The notes: generated from the sequence alone by a model not told the origin. DNA of 64,000 bases from Tharpella sp964457755 (GCA_964457755.1 CAYWGC010000005.1:1-64000), one strand, 5' to 3'. Shown: positions 44,060 through 53,971, counted from the first letter of the stretch. Program-made: numbers and translations.

Positions 44060-46498
44060 ATGAGTGGAAATGGTGCAATTGAAGTTAAAAAAAACGGGTC
44101 TCAAGGTGATTTGTTGCCGCCGATGTTGGCTTTGCAGGGTCAACTGGCAGGCATAATTCAAGGTCCGGTCTCTTGTGAGTTGGATAAGTGGCACAAACAG
44201 CAGATGGTTCCTCTTGATACTCGGTGGGAGTATGGTGTCAGCCCGGATCGGTCAAGGGTCTTTTTTACACAATTCATAACTTGCCTTCGAGGTGGTGCTG
44301 ACAAGCTGAGTATTGACATTTGGGACCTGAAAAATCTTAAATTGGAACAACAAGTTTATTCCGATGAGCTTGCCGTTTATGTTTCTGGCTCCAATAGTAG
44401 TGATGACGGGACGGCTCTTAATTATCGGCACGCCTGTTTTCTGGATAATGACCACATTATTATCTGCACGATGACTGGCTATCTGCGCCTGCTTTCCGTG
44501 ACCACGGGGAAGATTATCCAGGAAAAAAAAGTGGGTGATTTGGTGTCTACGGTCACGTCTTGTCTTGAAAAAGATATTTTTGCGGTCAGTATTTTCCCAA
44601 GGGTTGGTTTTGAAGAATACAAGGCCGCATGTGGCATAAAGATATTTTCTATCAGTGCCTTTTTGCAAAAGCAAGAGCTTGAGTTGATCGAGTTCATCTC
44701 ATACGGTCTGGGGGAGGCACCCTTTTCTATTCTGCCAAACAGCATAAGTTTTTCCCGTTCTGGTGAGCGGTTGTTGTTTAAGGGTGCGGCTATGCGGCAA
44801 CCTGGTTATACTGATTATGTTGAAGTCTCAGACGCGACTAACCGGCCAGCTGTAACCATTCATGAACGCGATAATCAAGAGCAGGTCGTAGAAACCGCAA
44901 TCGCGGCCAACCATCATACGGTAGTTATAGATTGTGACAGTGTTAGTTTCTTTGATCAAAATCAAAATGAAATAAACCGTTTTCCGCTTCCTGAAGAGTT
45001 TGAAGGTGGAAGTGGTTGCCGAAACTGTCTTATCTCCGACGATGGCAGTCAGGCCCTGGCCTGGTTAAAAGGAGTGGTCTATCTCTTTGCTCCGGGCAAA
45101 GAGCCGAGGCGGTGTTTTGCCGAATTGGGCTATGTTTTGGACCTGGGGTGGCTGGGAGATGATGAGATTATTGCCTTTGTCTCCTGTTTCGACAGTTATG
45201 CGCTTTGCCGAATTGATCTTAAGTCAATGACCGTCACCCGGAACTCCATTGAGCCTCATAAACAAATTATTGAGGAGATTATTCCCCGGGCGGTGGCAGT
45301 CTCCCATGACGGACGTCTGTTTATTGGTGATCGTCAGGCAAACTTACGTTCATACGACCGCAACCTGATTTTACAACAATCGATCAAGATGACCAGTGGC
45401 CCGATCAACCAACTGGTGGCAGATCGTTTTCAGGATCGGATTGCCGTTCTTATGGTCTCTCAGGAATTAAAGATTCTCTCGCCTGAAGATTTCACTCTCA
45501 AGACTTATATTTCTAGAAGTAAAAAGGTACCGGTTTTGGCCGGTTATGGCGCAAAGTCCACGAGCTATCCCTTGATGGAAGCCGGAGAATTGATGCTTTT
45601 TTTAAACAGTAACACTATTGGATTTCAGTGCGATGATGTTCGCAACTTTATTATTGAGAGAGGAGAAAAAGAGATTCGGGTTCGAGATGGCAAAGGTGAT
45701 GCGACGAAAACTGTGGGCAAATTTAGTTTTCACTCTCCAGTAATGGCCGTTGCTGATTGCCGTAGACATGTCATCCTTGCCCTGGCCGACGGTTCGTTGA
45801 TGGCTTTTAATCCTTATCATTTTGAACTAGTCGAACTTGATCCTGACAGTGATGAGAAGATAATTGCGCCTGAAGGGGATCATATTACCACGGTTGCTGA
45901 AGGTTTTGCTGTGCCGCAGGGTCTGGCTGCGGCCGGGCCTGGGCGGGTCGTGCTTTGGACGGAAGGTGAGGTGGTTCTTTTTACACTGGCGGATGATTTT
46001 TCCATTATTGAAAAACAGACAATCTCACAGGCGGGGGTTAAAAATGTCGTCTACGATGCGGTGGGTGGCAGGTTCATTCTGGTTATGTCTCATTATCTCT
46101 CCTTTTGTTCAGAAGATCTGAAGGAGATGTACAGGCTTACAATTTTAAGTAATGGCAGATCCATTATCGAGGTGCCGTATCCCAAAAAACCGGCAAATAC
46201 TTCCACTGTAAATCATCCAGGTTTTTTCTGGAGCGCCGATGTGATGCCGCCGGACCCTGCTCTTTTTAGCGTGCTGGACAGTAATAGGCAGGTTATTGAA
46301 GATGTCGAAAAATGCCGTGATTTCCTGGAACACCAGGTTTTTAATGAATTTATGGTGCGAGAGGCGACGTCTGACTACCAAGGTTTTTTACAGATGTTGG
46401 AGAATGTGAAAATAGACGATTGCGGTATCTGTGATTTCAGAAAGAAAACTATTTGTCTGCCAGCGAGAGCAATTTGTGAGGAGGTAAAGTATGTATAA
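44060..46498 (+). CDS. propeller-like protein, copy B
   Basis: The 812-residue paralogue of the product at 29818 is alignable end to end apart from the extreme C-terminus, and carries the same beta-turn patterns (VAVSHDGRLFIGDRQANL, LISDDGSQALAWLKG). ATG 44060 is preceded by GGAGGTGGTG as in copy A. It heads a four-gene operon with a J-like protein and two HSP90-like ATPases; the next gene begins 8 bases before its stop. I infer that it is the target-recognition or scaffold part of that module. No family name recognised. Confidence 0.8.
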   Translation: MSGNGAIEVKKNGSQGDLLPPMLALQGQLAGIIQGPVSCELDKWHKQQMVPLDTRWEYGVSPDRSRVFFTQFITCLRGGADKLSIDIWDLKNLKLEQQVYSDELAVYVSGSNSSDDGTALNYRHACFLDNDHIIICTMTGYLRLLSVTTGKIIQEKKVGDLVSTVTSCLEKDIFAVSIFPRVGFEEYKAACGIKIFSISAFLQKQELELIEFISYGLGEAPFSILPNSISFSRSGERLLFKGAAMRQPGYTDYVEVSDATNRPAVTIHERDNQEQVVETAIAANHHTVVIDCDSVSFFDQNQNEINRFPLPEEFEGGSGCRNCLISDDGSQALAWLKGVVYLFAPGKEPRRCFAELGYVLDLGWLGDDEIIAFVSCFDSYALCRIDLKSMTVTRNSIEPHKQIIEEIIPRAVAVSHDGRLFIGDRQANLRSYDRNLILQQSIKMTSGPINQLVADRFQDRIAVLMVSQELKILSPEDFTLKTYISRSKKVPVLAGYGAKSTSYPLMEAGELMLFLNSNTIGFQCDDVRNFIIERGEKEIRVRDGKGDATKTVGKFSFHSPVMAVADCRRHVILALADGSLMAFNPYHFELVELDPDSDEKIIAPEGDHITTVAEGFAVPQGLAAAGPGRVVLWTEGEVVLFTLADDFSIIEKQTISQAGVKNVVYDAVGGRFILVMSHYLSFCSEDLKEMYRLTILSNGRSIIEVPYPKKPANTSTVNHPGFFWSADVMPPDPALFSVLDSNRQVIEDVEKCRDFLEHQVFNEFMVREATSDYQGFLQMLENVKIDDCGICDFRKKTICLPARAICEEVKYV

Positions 46499-47999
46499 CT
46501 ATAGCACTTTGGGCCATGAAATATCTGCAATAATTTCGGAATATTGTGAGTCAAATCATAATACACATGAATTTGGAGAACTCTGCAGTTGCGATCCGGA
46601 AATAGGTTTGCGAATCCAAGGTTTACCCGTCTTTACAAATTCCAGCGAAGAGGCCAGATTTTTCTGGCAGTACGATACCTGTCACCTCTTTCCTGGCCCG
46701 GAAGAGCTGGTTGCGCTGGCCGCAGCTTGCCAAAAACCGATGGTCTATGTCTGCGGCTTGCTTTTAAAGGGCTCCTGGGAAAAACACGTTGCTGACTTAC
46801 GTCACTGGCAGCATGATAACTCCTTAAATGTCAGGCTCGATGAGCTTCTTGAGGAAGCTTACCATCCCGATAAACGCAAGGTCCATGAGACTTTTTCACC
46901 GGATGTCGATGCGCTTTATTATCTTCTGGCGAAATCCGGTTTTGCGGCAAGTCCGCTGATGCGATACCGGGAGGCGTTCTCAATGCTGATTCATGAAATG
47001 CTTCTTAATCGGTTCTATCTCGATCCTGTCGTGGCCCCGACGTTTTCTCTGTTTGCCGATAGAAAAGAGGCTGAAATGGATGCTTATCAGGCGGCAACAC
47101 CGGCTAACATTAAAAGTTTTCATGTGGAAAAATATAAATGGCTTAATCATAAAAGTTGTCTGGGGGAATATCTACTGCGTCTTGAAAACAGTAAAATTGC
47201 CAATGAGCATCTTAAAATCCGCTGGTTGGCTGAATTTGGCAAGGAATTTATGGAGATGGAAGAGGAGTTTGAAAGTATGGCTCTGTACAAACAGATGCAC
47301 AAACTGAAACAGGCTGAACCTGATCTCTTGCCGGAACATCTACAGGACTTGGCCGCAGAGCAGCTTAGAGAGTCTGAAGAGCGGCTCGAAAACCTGGAAA
47401 CCGGTATGAGTTTGGGTCTTTTGCTGGAGTTTGGCAAAAGTATAGATAAACAGGAGCAGGCCCGAGTTAAAAAGGGGTGTGAAGAGCTTCTGCGTAAAAT
47501 AAGTCTTCTGACCCATCCGGACCGGCTGGAGCATAACCTTCAATTTGCGCAGATGACTGAGGGTCAGAAACAATACATCCGGGAAATGTTTCTCCGTTCC
47601 CGGGAGATGAAAAGATCTGATTCCGAACTTTCTGCCAGCAAGGTCTGTTGGAGTGAGGAGAATCTTATCAACTTAAGAGGTATGCTCTACAATATAGAGG
47701 AGATTTATGTTTCTGCCGGCATAGACTCCAACGTTGATATGATGATCAAGGGTGAAACCATTGTCGAAAAGATAGCCTATCTTCAGCAGGAAAATCAACT
47801 TTTGGCCAAACAGGTTGCAGAAAGTAAAAGTCTGCTGGTTAAATATCTAAATAATCGGGAAATAATGGAGAAACACCGGCAGCTTGGTTGCCCGGAGCTC
47901 TATAGTCTTATAAAGGAGACGATGCTCAAACAGGCCGAAGACTATCGGTATGAGACCCGCCAGGTTCAGGATGATCTTAAAATTCTCTATGCGGCTTAA
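46491..47999 (+). CDS. protein with J-domain-like HPD motif
   Basis: The 502-residue helical protein has an AGGAGG ribosome site. Around residues 330-350 it reads ELLRKISLLTHPDRLEHNLQ, which resembles helix II and the HPD loop of DnaJ J-domains, followed by a charged helix (EGQKQYIREMFL). A second HPD occurs near residues 125-127 (LLEEAYHPDKRKVHETF). The C-terminal ~130 residues are a likely coiled coil. J-domains stimulate Hsp70 ATPases, yet the operon encodes HSP90-like ATPases and no Hsp70. The J assignment rests on a short motif and is tentative. The rest is unrecognised. Confidence 0.62.
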   Translation: MYNYSTLGHEISAIISEYCESNHNTHEFGELCSCDPEIGLRIQGLPVFTNSSEEARFFWQYDTCHLFPGPEELVALAAACQKPMVYVCGLLLKGSWEKHVADLRHWQHDNSLNVRLDELLEEAYHPDKRKVHETFSPDVDALYYLLAKSGFAASPLMRYREAFSMLIHEMLLNRFYLDPVVAPTFSLFADRKEAEMDAYQAATPANIKSFHVEKYKWLNHKSCLGEYLLRLENSKIANEHLKIRWLAEFGKEFMEMEEEFESMALYKQMHKLKQAEPDLLPEHLQDLAAEQLRESEERLENLETGMSLGLLLEFGKSIDKQEQARVKKGCEELLRKISLLTHPDRLEHNLQFAQMTEGQKQYIREMFLRSREMKRSDSELSASKVCWSEENLINLRGMLYNIEEIYVSAGIDSNVDMMIKGETIVEKIAYLQQENQLLAKQVAESKSLLVKYLNNREIMEKHRQLGCPELYSLIKETMLKQAEDYRYETRQVQDDLKILYAA

Positions 48000-48033
48000 A
48001 GGACACCCCCCAATTAAAAACAGGAGAAATAAT

Positions 48034-49971
48034 ATGAGTAATAAAAATTCACCAGCAGGCCTGGAAGAAATTTTAGCCGAAATCAGCCAACAGGGAATCC
48101 GGGCCGATTGTCAACATCTTCTGGAAGATATTGGCTCACAATTTAGTGATTATCGTGAATGGATCAGAGAATATGTGGTCAACTCTCATGATGCCGGAGC
48201 CACTTGGTGTCGGGTGCTGGGCCGCGAAAATGATGACTATATAACAATTTATGTTTGCGATAATGGTCATGGTATGGATCAGCAGCGGGTCGGCGACTTC
48301 TTGACCCTGTTTAAGTCGGTCAAGGAAGGCGATCCGCGCTTGGCCGTTGGTCGCTTTGGGGTCGGCAAGGCTTGTATCTTGGCGATTCCTGATCTTGCGA
48401 GCCTGGCTATGGAGACTTCTACGGGAAATGAATCCTGGAAGATGCAGATCGGTTCTCTTCTTGATGGTAAGCCGATTCATGTGCAGCGGGTTGAGCCGGT
48501 CGGAGAGCCGGGTACCAGATTCGCGATCACTTTTAAAAAGAAAATCTCTCTGGCTCAGGAGCTGCAGAGGTTGGGTGATGTCCTTTACTCCTATGTTCGT
48601 TATCTACCGATGACGATTACCATCCAAAAATCGGAAACTGGTGAAAACGGGGCGTCACCTTTTCGTCATATTAATGACCGATGGTCAGCGTATGGGGAGA
48701 GGTTAGGGCGGAAATATACATTTAATCTCGGTGTAAATTCTTATGATGCGATTCTTGGGTTCGGCCAGAATAGTTATGAAATTTATCAGAATCAGGTCAT
48801 GGTTACCGATCGTTACAATCTCTTTTCTCATGACCTGGGTCGCGATATAACGATTCCCGGCATCTCTGTTCGGGTCGACAGTCCGGATTTTGAACTTCCC
48901 TTTGGCCGGCATGGATTGCGTAATGAAGAGGTTCTTATTCCGTTGTCACGACATTTGCGCAAGGTCATTCTACCAGATTATTTTGACCAAGTGCATGAAA
49001 TTTATCTTAACTTGAGCCCCGGTAACCCACTTATCAATATCGTCGAGATTGAAGATCTGGCCTGCGGCCTGCTAGTCTATGATTCCGGTCCCGGCTGTCG
49101 TTGGAGCCACTTCCCGGTTTTTACCGTCTGGGGACACCTGCGCCTGTCTATAGTCGAACTACGTAAGCTGGTCGATAAAAGCGGTAAAATCTATCTTGAG
49201 GATCCGGATAATGCCGGAGCTGACTACGCAGCCTTTGACGCACCGGTTCTCTCAATGACTCAGCCTCGGGGCGGGCTTAAATTTTTAAAGGAGCTGTTTG
49301 CCGCCGAGCTGTTGAATTTGGGAACTAAAGATCTGGTTCTTGAACAGCCGGCCGGGAGCGGTAAAAAGTTGAATCGGCAAGAACTTAACTTTGAATCATT
49401 TCTCGGTTTCCGACCGGAGTTATTGGAGCAGTTCAGGCCCGGGTTAGAGTTTGAGGCAGATGAAATGTCATTGCATTCCTTAGCCTCCGATGCTGCCAAC
49501 TCGGATATCATCTCTTACTTAAGTGACAATAGCGGTCTTAGCAGCGAGGCCCGGCATGCCCGAACCGACCTGGAAGAGATCATTTGGCGGGTTAACTATC
49601 TCGTTGAACGAGACGGGGTTAGTCCATGTCTCAGCCAGAAATTTCTCTATAAAGATGAGACCGTAATTCTCAATTTGCATCATCCTGAGGTACGCAGACT
49701 TTTGCTCCTTTCTGAAAAACTGCCCTCTCTTTCCGGCCATTGGGCTCTGGCCATGTGTCTCGAAGATCGGAAAAAAATATTGGATCACTTAACCCCTGAG
49801 GCCCGGGAAGATTTGATCAAGCTTGATGCCATGATTAGAGGTTATGCACCCGCCGAGGTCGTTAAGAGAAAACCGCAAGCCCCGGCCAGAACCGCTATGG
49901 GACTAAAATTCAATGAATATCTCAGAACTCTGTCTCAGCTTTCTGGTATGTCAAGTGAAATGACCCATTGA
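48034..49971 (+). CDS. HSP90-like (GHKL) ATPase 1
   Basis: The 645-residue protein starts at ATG 48034 after CAGGAG; upstream in-frame starts lie inside the J-like gene. The GHKL nucleotide pocket is complete: N box REYVVNSHDAGA near residue 50, G1 box CDNGHGMD near 78, and GRFGVGKACI near 110. An HSP90-like middle domain follows. The 420-residue C-terminus is not that of HtpG or MutL. In bacteria, HSP90-like ATPases of this sort occur in stand-alone operons with conflict genes as well as in MORC-like proteins. It is followed after 35 bases by a second, distantly related ATPase. Confidence 0.88.
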   Translation: MSNKNSPAGLEEILAEISQQGIRADCQHLLEDIGSQFSDYREWIREYVVNSHDAGATWCRVLGRENDDYITIYVCDNGHGMDQQRVGDFLTLFKSVKEGDPRLAVGRFGVGKACILAIPDLASLAMETSTGNESWKMQIGSLLDGKPIHVQRVEPVGEPGTRFAITFKKKISLAQELQRLGDVLYSYVRYLPMTITIQKSETGENGASPFRHINDRWSAYGERLGRKYTFNLGVNSYDAILGFGQNSYEIYQNQVMVTDRYNLFSHDLGRDITIPGISVRVDSPDFELPFGRHGLRNEEVLIPLSRHLRKVILPDYFDQVHEIYLNLSPGNPLINIVEIEDLACGLLVYDSGPGCRWSHFPVFTVWGHLRLSIVELRKLVDKSGKIYLEDPDNAGADYAAFDAPVLSMTQPRGGLKFLKELFAAELLNLGTKDLVLEQPAGSGKKLNRQELNFESFLGFRPELLEQFRPGLEFEADEMSLHSLASDAANSDIISYLSDNSGLSSEARHARTDLEEIIWRVNYLVERDGVSPCLSQKFLYKDETVILNLHHPEVRRLLLLSEKLPSLSGHWALAMCLEDRKKILDHLTPEAREDLIKLDAMIRGYAPAEVVKRKPQAPARTAMGLKFNEYLRTLSQLSGMSSEMTH

Positions 49972-50006
49972 GCTTATCATCTTAGAAAAAATATGGAGGA
50001 CGGAAA

Positions 50007-51950
50007 ATGGCAAAGGCAAAAGTGAAATCCCCGGATAAAAAAATAATGGAAGTCATCTATCCAAATGGTATCGAGATAGACCTTGACGAGGCCTGGCTGA
50101 AACTTATCTCCTGCCAGTTTGCCGGCAGCGCCGGTCACGGGTTTGGCGAACTTATCCAAAACTTTCTCGATAGTTATCCCTCTTCAACCCCCTGGGATGA
50201 GCGGCAGGGGAAGATCAAAAGTGGTAAGGGCTGGCTCAGTATCACTGATTTTGGTGAGGGGATGGATCGTGATCGACTAACTTTGTTGGTTACCTTGGGC
50301 GGCACTGATAAAAATAATAACATAAACAAAATCGGTACTTTTGGGGTTGGTTTTTTCTCTATCTTCAATCCTAAACTCAAGACCCGCAGAGTGCAGGTGA
50401 TTACACGATGTGAGGATCAGGTGGTTGAAATAATTTTTGAGGTCAAAGAGCCGGGTAAACGTCCTCAAATCAGTACCCGGATTTTGAAAAAGAAGATCTC
50501 TTTTTCAACCCAGGTCAAGGTTGAATTCGACGATCCCGCATCGGTCAGCCTTTGTCTTGATCATGCTGAGTCTTGTCTCAAGTATTATCCCTGCCGGATA
50601 ACCATCAATGGTCGAGAGTATGCATCTATCTGGCAGCAAGCCGAGAAAGAAGGTGCTGGATTGTTTAAGGCGGGACACTGTGATGGTTTTGTGGAGTATG
50701 GTAGATTTCCTCGCAACTATGTGAAGTTACTTTGTAAATATGAATATCTTATGTCCCTGCCGCTCAACTGCCTAATAACCGGCGGCCAATCGATGACGTA
50801 TGATCTCAGGGATTATAAGCGGAAATCAATGCCTTTTCTCGAAGATACATCGACGACCATTAATTGCAACAATCTCAGTGTAACAATCAGTCGAGATTCC
50901 TTCAGGATGGATTCCGCCTACGGTAGTATGATTCGCACCCTGGCCAATGTCATGATTAAGGAATTAGCTTGTGAATTGCAGCAGAACTCTTCCCCTGAAC
51001 TGATTTTACCTAACCAGTACATTTTGATCAGCAAATTATGCGATTATGTGATTAATCCGAAAAATAATGAATCAATCGACAAAAAAGAAGAGCTAGCGGC
51101 CATCTCCCGGTTGGCTCAGGCCAAAATCTATCGTATAAATGGGCGCAGAGAGTATTTTTCTCTTGCAGATCTTCTTGAATTGAAAAGTAAAGATTTGCCA
51201 ATTTTCTACTCTCCCCGACAAGATAATCTTCGCTGGTTAGGCGGTAACTTCAAGCACGACTTTATTGTCTTGCCCCCTTACTGCAAATCGGGCGGTGGGG
51301 CGCCGGATTTTTATGATGTTATTTTTAAATCGATTTTCGTGGATGTGGTCAACCTGGATACGATCAAACAGCAAAGCGAGCGGCTCAAGGAATTGGTTGA
51401 GGCCGGTGTGGTTGAAGAGGAGGCTCTTTCTCCCGAAGTTCAATTTGAAGGCGAGCGGGATTTAGCTGAAACAGAGCGTAAACTGCTTGAAGAGCTTGAT
51501 ATCTTCTTTGCTAATCAAGGCATCAGGGAGGCGATTACCAAAAACCTGCATCTTCCGGTAAAGCATATCAGGACGGTTTTTTTTGATGTCAAAGATCAAA
51601 AAGCTGTAATCGCCACCGGCCTCTTCGACGACGAGGGCAAGGCCTTGTCCGATACCGTACACTGCAATCTCGATCTTGAAAATGAAGAGGGCCAACCTTT
51701 AAAGAAAAAGGATAACCAGACCCTGATGCTGGGTCTGCACCGTAATCACGATCTCATAAGATCAATCATCGCCAATAAAGATCCGCATCGTCTCTACTTC
51801 TCTTTGCCGATTCTGGCCCACGAATTGGCTTTGTGCCAGAAACTTCTGGTCCCTTATTCACCTTGCTACCATCTCGTCAAAGAACAACTGGCCAGAGATA
51901 TGCGCAAAGCTTTGATGGATCACCTGTTGCCCGAAGTAACAGCCGCTTGA
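50007..51950 (+). CDS. HSP90-like (GHKL) ATPase 2
   Basis: The 647-residue protein has a GHKL pocket near the N-terminus: GELIQNFLDS (N box, about 45), TDFGEGMDRDRL (G1, about 78) and GTFGVGFFSIF (about 112). It shares fold but little sequence with the ATPase encoded immediately upstream, suggesting a heteromeric pair. A GGAGG site lies 7 bases before ATG 50007. The C-terminal half is unrecognised and ends the operon. Confidence 0.87.
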   Translation: MAKAKVKSPDKKIMEVIYPNGIEIDLDEAWLKLISCQFAGSAGHGFGELIQNFLDSYPSSTPWDERQGKIKSGKGWLSITDFGEGMDRDRLTLLVTLGGTDKNNNINKIGTFGVGFFSIFNPKLKTRRVQVITRCEDQVVEIIFEVKEPGKRPQISTRILKKKISFSTQVKVEFDDPASVSLCLDHAESCLKYYPCRITINGREYASIWQQAEKEGAGLFKAGHCDGFVEYGRFPRNYVKLLCKYEYLMSLPLNCLITGGQSMTYDLRDYKRKSMPFLEDTSTTINCNNLSVTISRDSFRMDSAYGSMIRTLANVMIKELACELQQNSSPELILPNQYILISKLCDYVINPKNNESIDKKEELAAISRLAQAKIYRINGRREYFSLADLLELKSKDLPIFYSPRQDNLRWLGGNFKHDFIVLPPYCKSGGGAPDFYDVIFKSIFVDVVNLDTIKQQSERLKELVEAGVVEEEALSPEVQFEGERDLAETERKLLEELDIFFANQGIREAITKNLHLPVKHIRTVFFDVKDQKAVIATGLFDDEGKALSDTVHCNLDLENEEGQPLKKKDNQTLMLGLHRNHDLIRSIIANKDPHRLYFSLPILAHELALCQKLLVPYSPCYHLVKEQLARDMRKALMDHLLPEVTAA

Positions 51951-51977
51951 AAAATATCTCTTTTTCTGCTGTTGTAA

Positions 51978-52577
51978 TTAGAGAGGAATACGAAGAAGGC
52001 CGCTGTGGTTGTTAACCTGTCGGTCAAGCTCTCGGGCTTGGGGGAATATTTCCTCTAGAGTTTGCCAAAACTGAGGGCCGTGGTTTTTAATCTTGGTGTG
52101 GATGAGCTCATGGACTAAAATTAGATCCATAAGCTTGTCTGGGAGGAGGGCGAGTTTGATATTGAGGCTGATATTGTTTTTTGCCGAGCAGCTGCCCCAG
52201 CGGGTTTTCTGGTTCCGAATTGTTAGTTTATTGTAGTTAAAATCATGTTCATGGGCCAGTTCCTGAAGGCGGGTGGCAATTGTACTGGCGGCTTCATTAA
52301 TATCCAGTTTTTTGATTTTTTCGGAAAATTTGTCGGCCTCTGCGTGAACTTTTTTGAGCCGGAGAAGTTGTTTTTCGATCCAGGGTTGTTTGCTTAAAAC
52401 AAATTGCCGGGCCTCTTTAAGCGAAGCTCGTTTAGGGACGGCCACCCGAATCTCTCCAGCGATTTTGACGCTGATATTGATTCTTCGGGCCCGGTTGCTG
52501 GAGACAAAAGTGATGGGGCCGAGATTGCCGACGTTGATTACGGCTGGAAATTTTTGTTGTTTTGCCACGATCTGCAA
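51978..52577 (-). CDS. YgjP-like (DUF45) metallopeptidase
   Basis: The 199-residue protein carries the zincin motif HELIHTKIKNHGPQFW near residue 155 and the family pattern KLTIRNQKTRWGSCSAKNNI, both typical of YgjP/DUF45 proteins. These are cytosolic M48-clan peptidases often found beside type I restriction genes. Here it is convergent with the HSP90-like operon, 27 bases from its end, with no restriction genes beside it. Complete. Confidence 0.9.
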   Translation of the reverse strand: MQIVAKQQKFPAVINVGNLGPITFVSSNRARRINISVKIAGEIRVAVPKRASLKEARQFVLSKQPWIEKQLLRLKKVHAEADKFSEKIKKLDINEAASTIATRLQELAHEHDFNYNKLTIRNQKTRWGSCSAKNNISLNIKLALLPDKLMDLILVHELIHTKIKNHGPQFWQTLEEIFPQARELDRQVNNHSGLLRIPL

Positions 52578-52887
52578 ATGAAAGTTACTCTCTGTTTGTC
52601 AAATTAATCTGATGTTCGTTGGCGGTATCACGGATGTGGTCAACAAAAAATTCGGCAAAGGCGTAATTTTCACCTTTTTTTACTCTTCTTTCTAAATAAA
52701 ATATATGATAATTGTAATATCCCCGCTGGTGGTTGTCAAGAAAAACAGCACATAGTATAAGTATGGCTGATTGAAGAGTTTGTAGTAATAACTTCATGAA
52801 ACCTTTCCGAACTCTACGGCATCAAACTTCAATTGCACAAGCTGGAAAAGATTCTGCTGATCACACCAATGTAAGGGGGATAACTAT
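52578..52887. other. intergenic region, possible minus-strand remnant
   Basis: About 310 bases between divergent genes. A minus-strand frame of 70 codons (52585-52797) ends ENYAFAEFFVDHIRDTANEH and could be the tail of a lost gene, but it has no recognised family, and I do not call it a gene. Nothing else seen. Confidence 0.4.
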
Positions 52888-53376
52888 ATGGAAAAAATTT
52901 ACCTGAAAGTCATCTCCGGTGGGCAAACCGGCGTCGACCGGGCCGCCCTTGACACTGCCTTGAAATTTAATCTTCCAGTCGGTGGCTGGTGCCCCAGAGG
53001 GCGAAAAGCTGAAGATGGCCCTATAAGTTCACGCTATCCACTGAAGGAAACGGGATCTGACAGATATCAGATCAGAACCAACCTTAATGTTAAAGATTCC
53101 GACGGCACTCTGATTATTTGCAGAGGTACGCCCTCAGGTGGTACCGCTTTAACCATCAAAAAAGCTCGTCAGCATGAAAAGGCCTTACTGATCTTAGATC
53201 TGCAAAAAAAAACCGATCCTGAAATGGTTTGCCAATGGCTCTCTAATAACAAAATTGCAACACTCAATATAGCTGGTCCAAGAGAGAGTCAAACGCCGGG
53301 GATATATCAGGAAAGTGTTAATATTCTGGGGGAAATTATCTTTTTAGCAAACCAACCTATATGCTATCATCCATAA
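52888..53376 (+). CDS. YpsA-like putative molybdenum carrier (SLOG superfamily)
   Basis: The 162-residue protein has VISGGQTGVDRAALDTAL at the N-terminus, GGWCPRGRKAEDG, and CRGTPSGGTALT around residue 77. These match the putative molybdenum-carrier family (Pfam Mo-carrier), a SLOG-superfamily Rossmann fold. The ligand is probably a nucleotide or cofactor. ATG 52888 is preceded by AAGGGGG. It is a different SLOG subgroup from the protein at 17477. Confidence 0.88.
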   Translation: MEKIYLKVISGGQTGVDRAALDTALKFNLPVGGWCPRGRKAEDGPISSRYPLKETGSDRYQIRTNLNVKDSDGTLIICRGTPSGGTALTIKKARQHEKALLILDLQKKTDPEMVCQWLSNNKIATLNIAGPRESQTPGIYQESVNILGEIIFLANQPICYHP

Positions 53377-53428
53377 GATGATTACGATACAGTTTTGATT
53401 ATGGCTAATAAAATCACTGGTGATTTTA

Positions 53429-53971
53429 TTAGCTGTTTTCATGGTTATAACCTTCTTGCTCGTCGAGGAAATCACCGTAGAGGCTTTTGCTGCACTCGGG
53501 GCAGATACTGTGGGTGATTTGCGCATTGACATGTTCGATCAGATAATGATCAATCTGATTCCAGGAACCCTTGTCGTCACGAACCTTCTTGCAGACCGCA
53601 CAGACCGGCAACAGGCCTTCGAGAACCTTTATATTCTTTAAAGATTTTTCGAGCTCATGGTTGGCTGAGACTAAACCTTGCTCTTTATCCTTAAGCAGAC
53701 AATAGGTCTGGTAACGCTGGCAGAGAACCCGTCCGAGAATCAATGAAAGAATGAGCAGGATAAAACCGGAGCCCCCTCCCATGAAAAGAAAATTACGCTG
53801 TAAAACCGTAACCCCGGCCGCTAACTTTCCCCCGAAAGAGATTTCCAGAAGAGCTTTTTGTTGAATATGGAAGGAAAACCATAACATACCGACAGTTGCA
53901 GTCATGGTAACGATGAAAATCAAGGTGCTGCTGAGTGTAAAAATAGGCAATGATTTATCGTTACTTGTCAT
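53429..53971 (-). CDS. two-TM membrane protein with cysteine-rich signalling-type tail
   Basis: The 180-residue protein has two transmembrane helices (about 13-35 and 57-78), a short coiled coil, and a C-terminal motif CAVCKKVRDDKGSWNQIDHY followed by SICPECSKSLYGDF. This CxxCKK...CPxC motif is a recurrent tail of PAS/response-regulator proteins in Desulfobacterota and probably binds a metal. Sensor or partner domains are missing, so this is a minimal membrane version. Role unknown. Confidence 0.75.
   Translation of the reverse strand: MTSNDKSLPIFTLSSTLIFIVTMTATVGMLWFSFHIQQKALLEISFGGKLAAGVTVLQRNFLFMGGGSGFILLILSLILGRVLCQRYQTYCLLKDKEQGLVSANHELEKSLKNIKVLEGLLPVCAVCKKVRDDKGSWNQIDHYLIEHVNAQITHSICPECSKSLYGDFLDEQEGYNHENS

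Noticed and set aside
52585..52797. 70-codon minus-strand frame before the YgjP-like gene
   Set aside because: No family match by eye, weak composition and no clear ribosome site; treated as intergenic.
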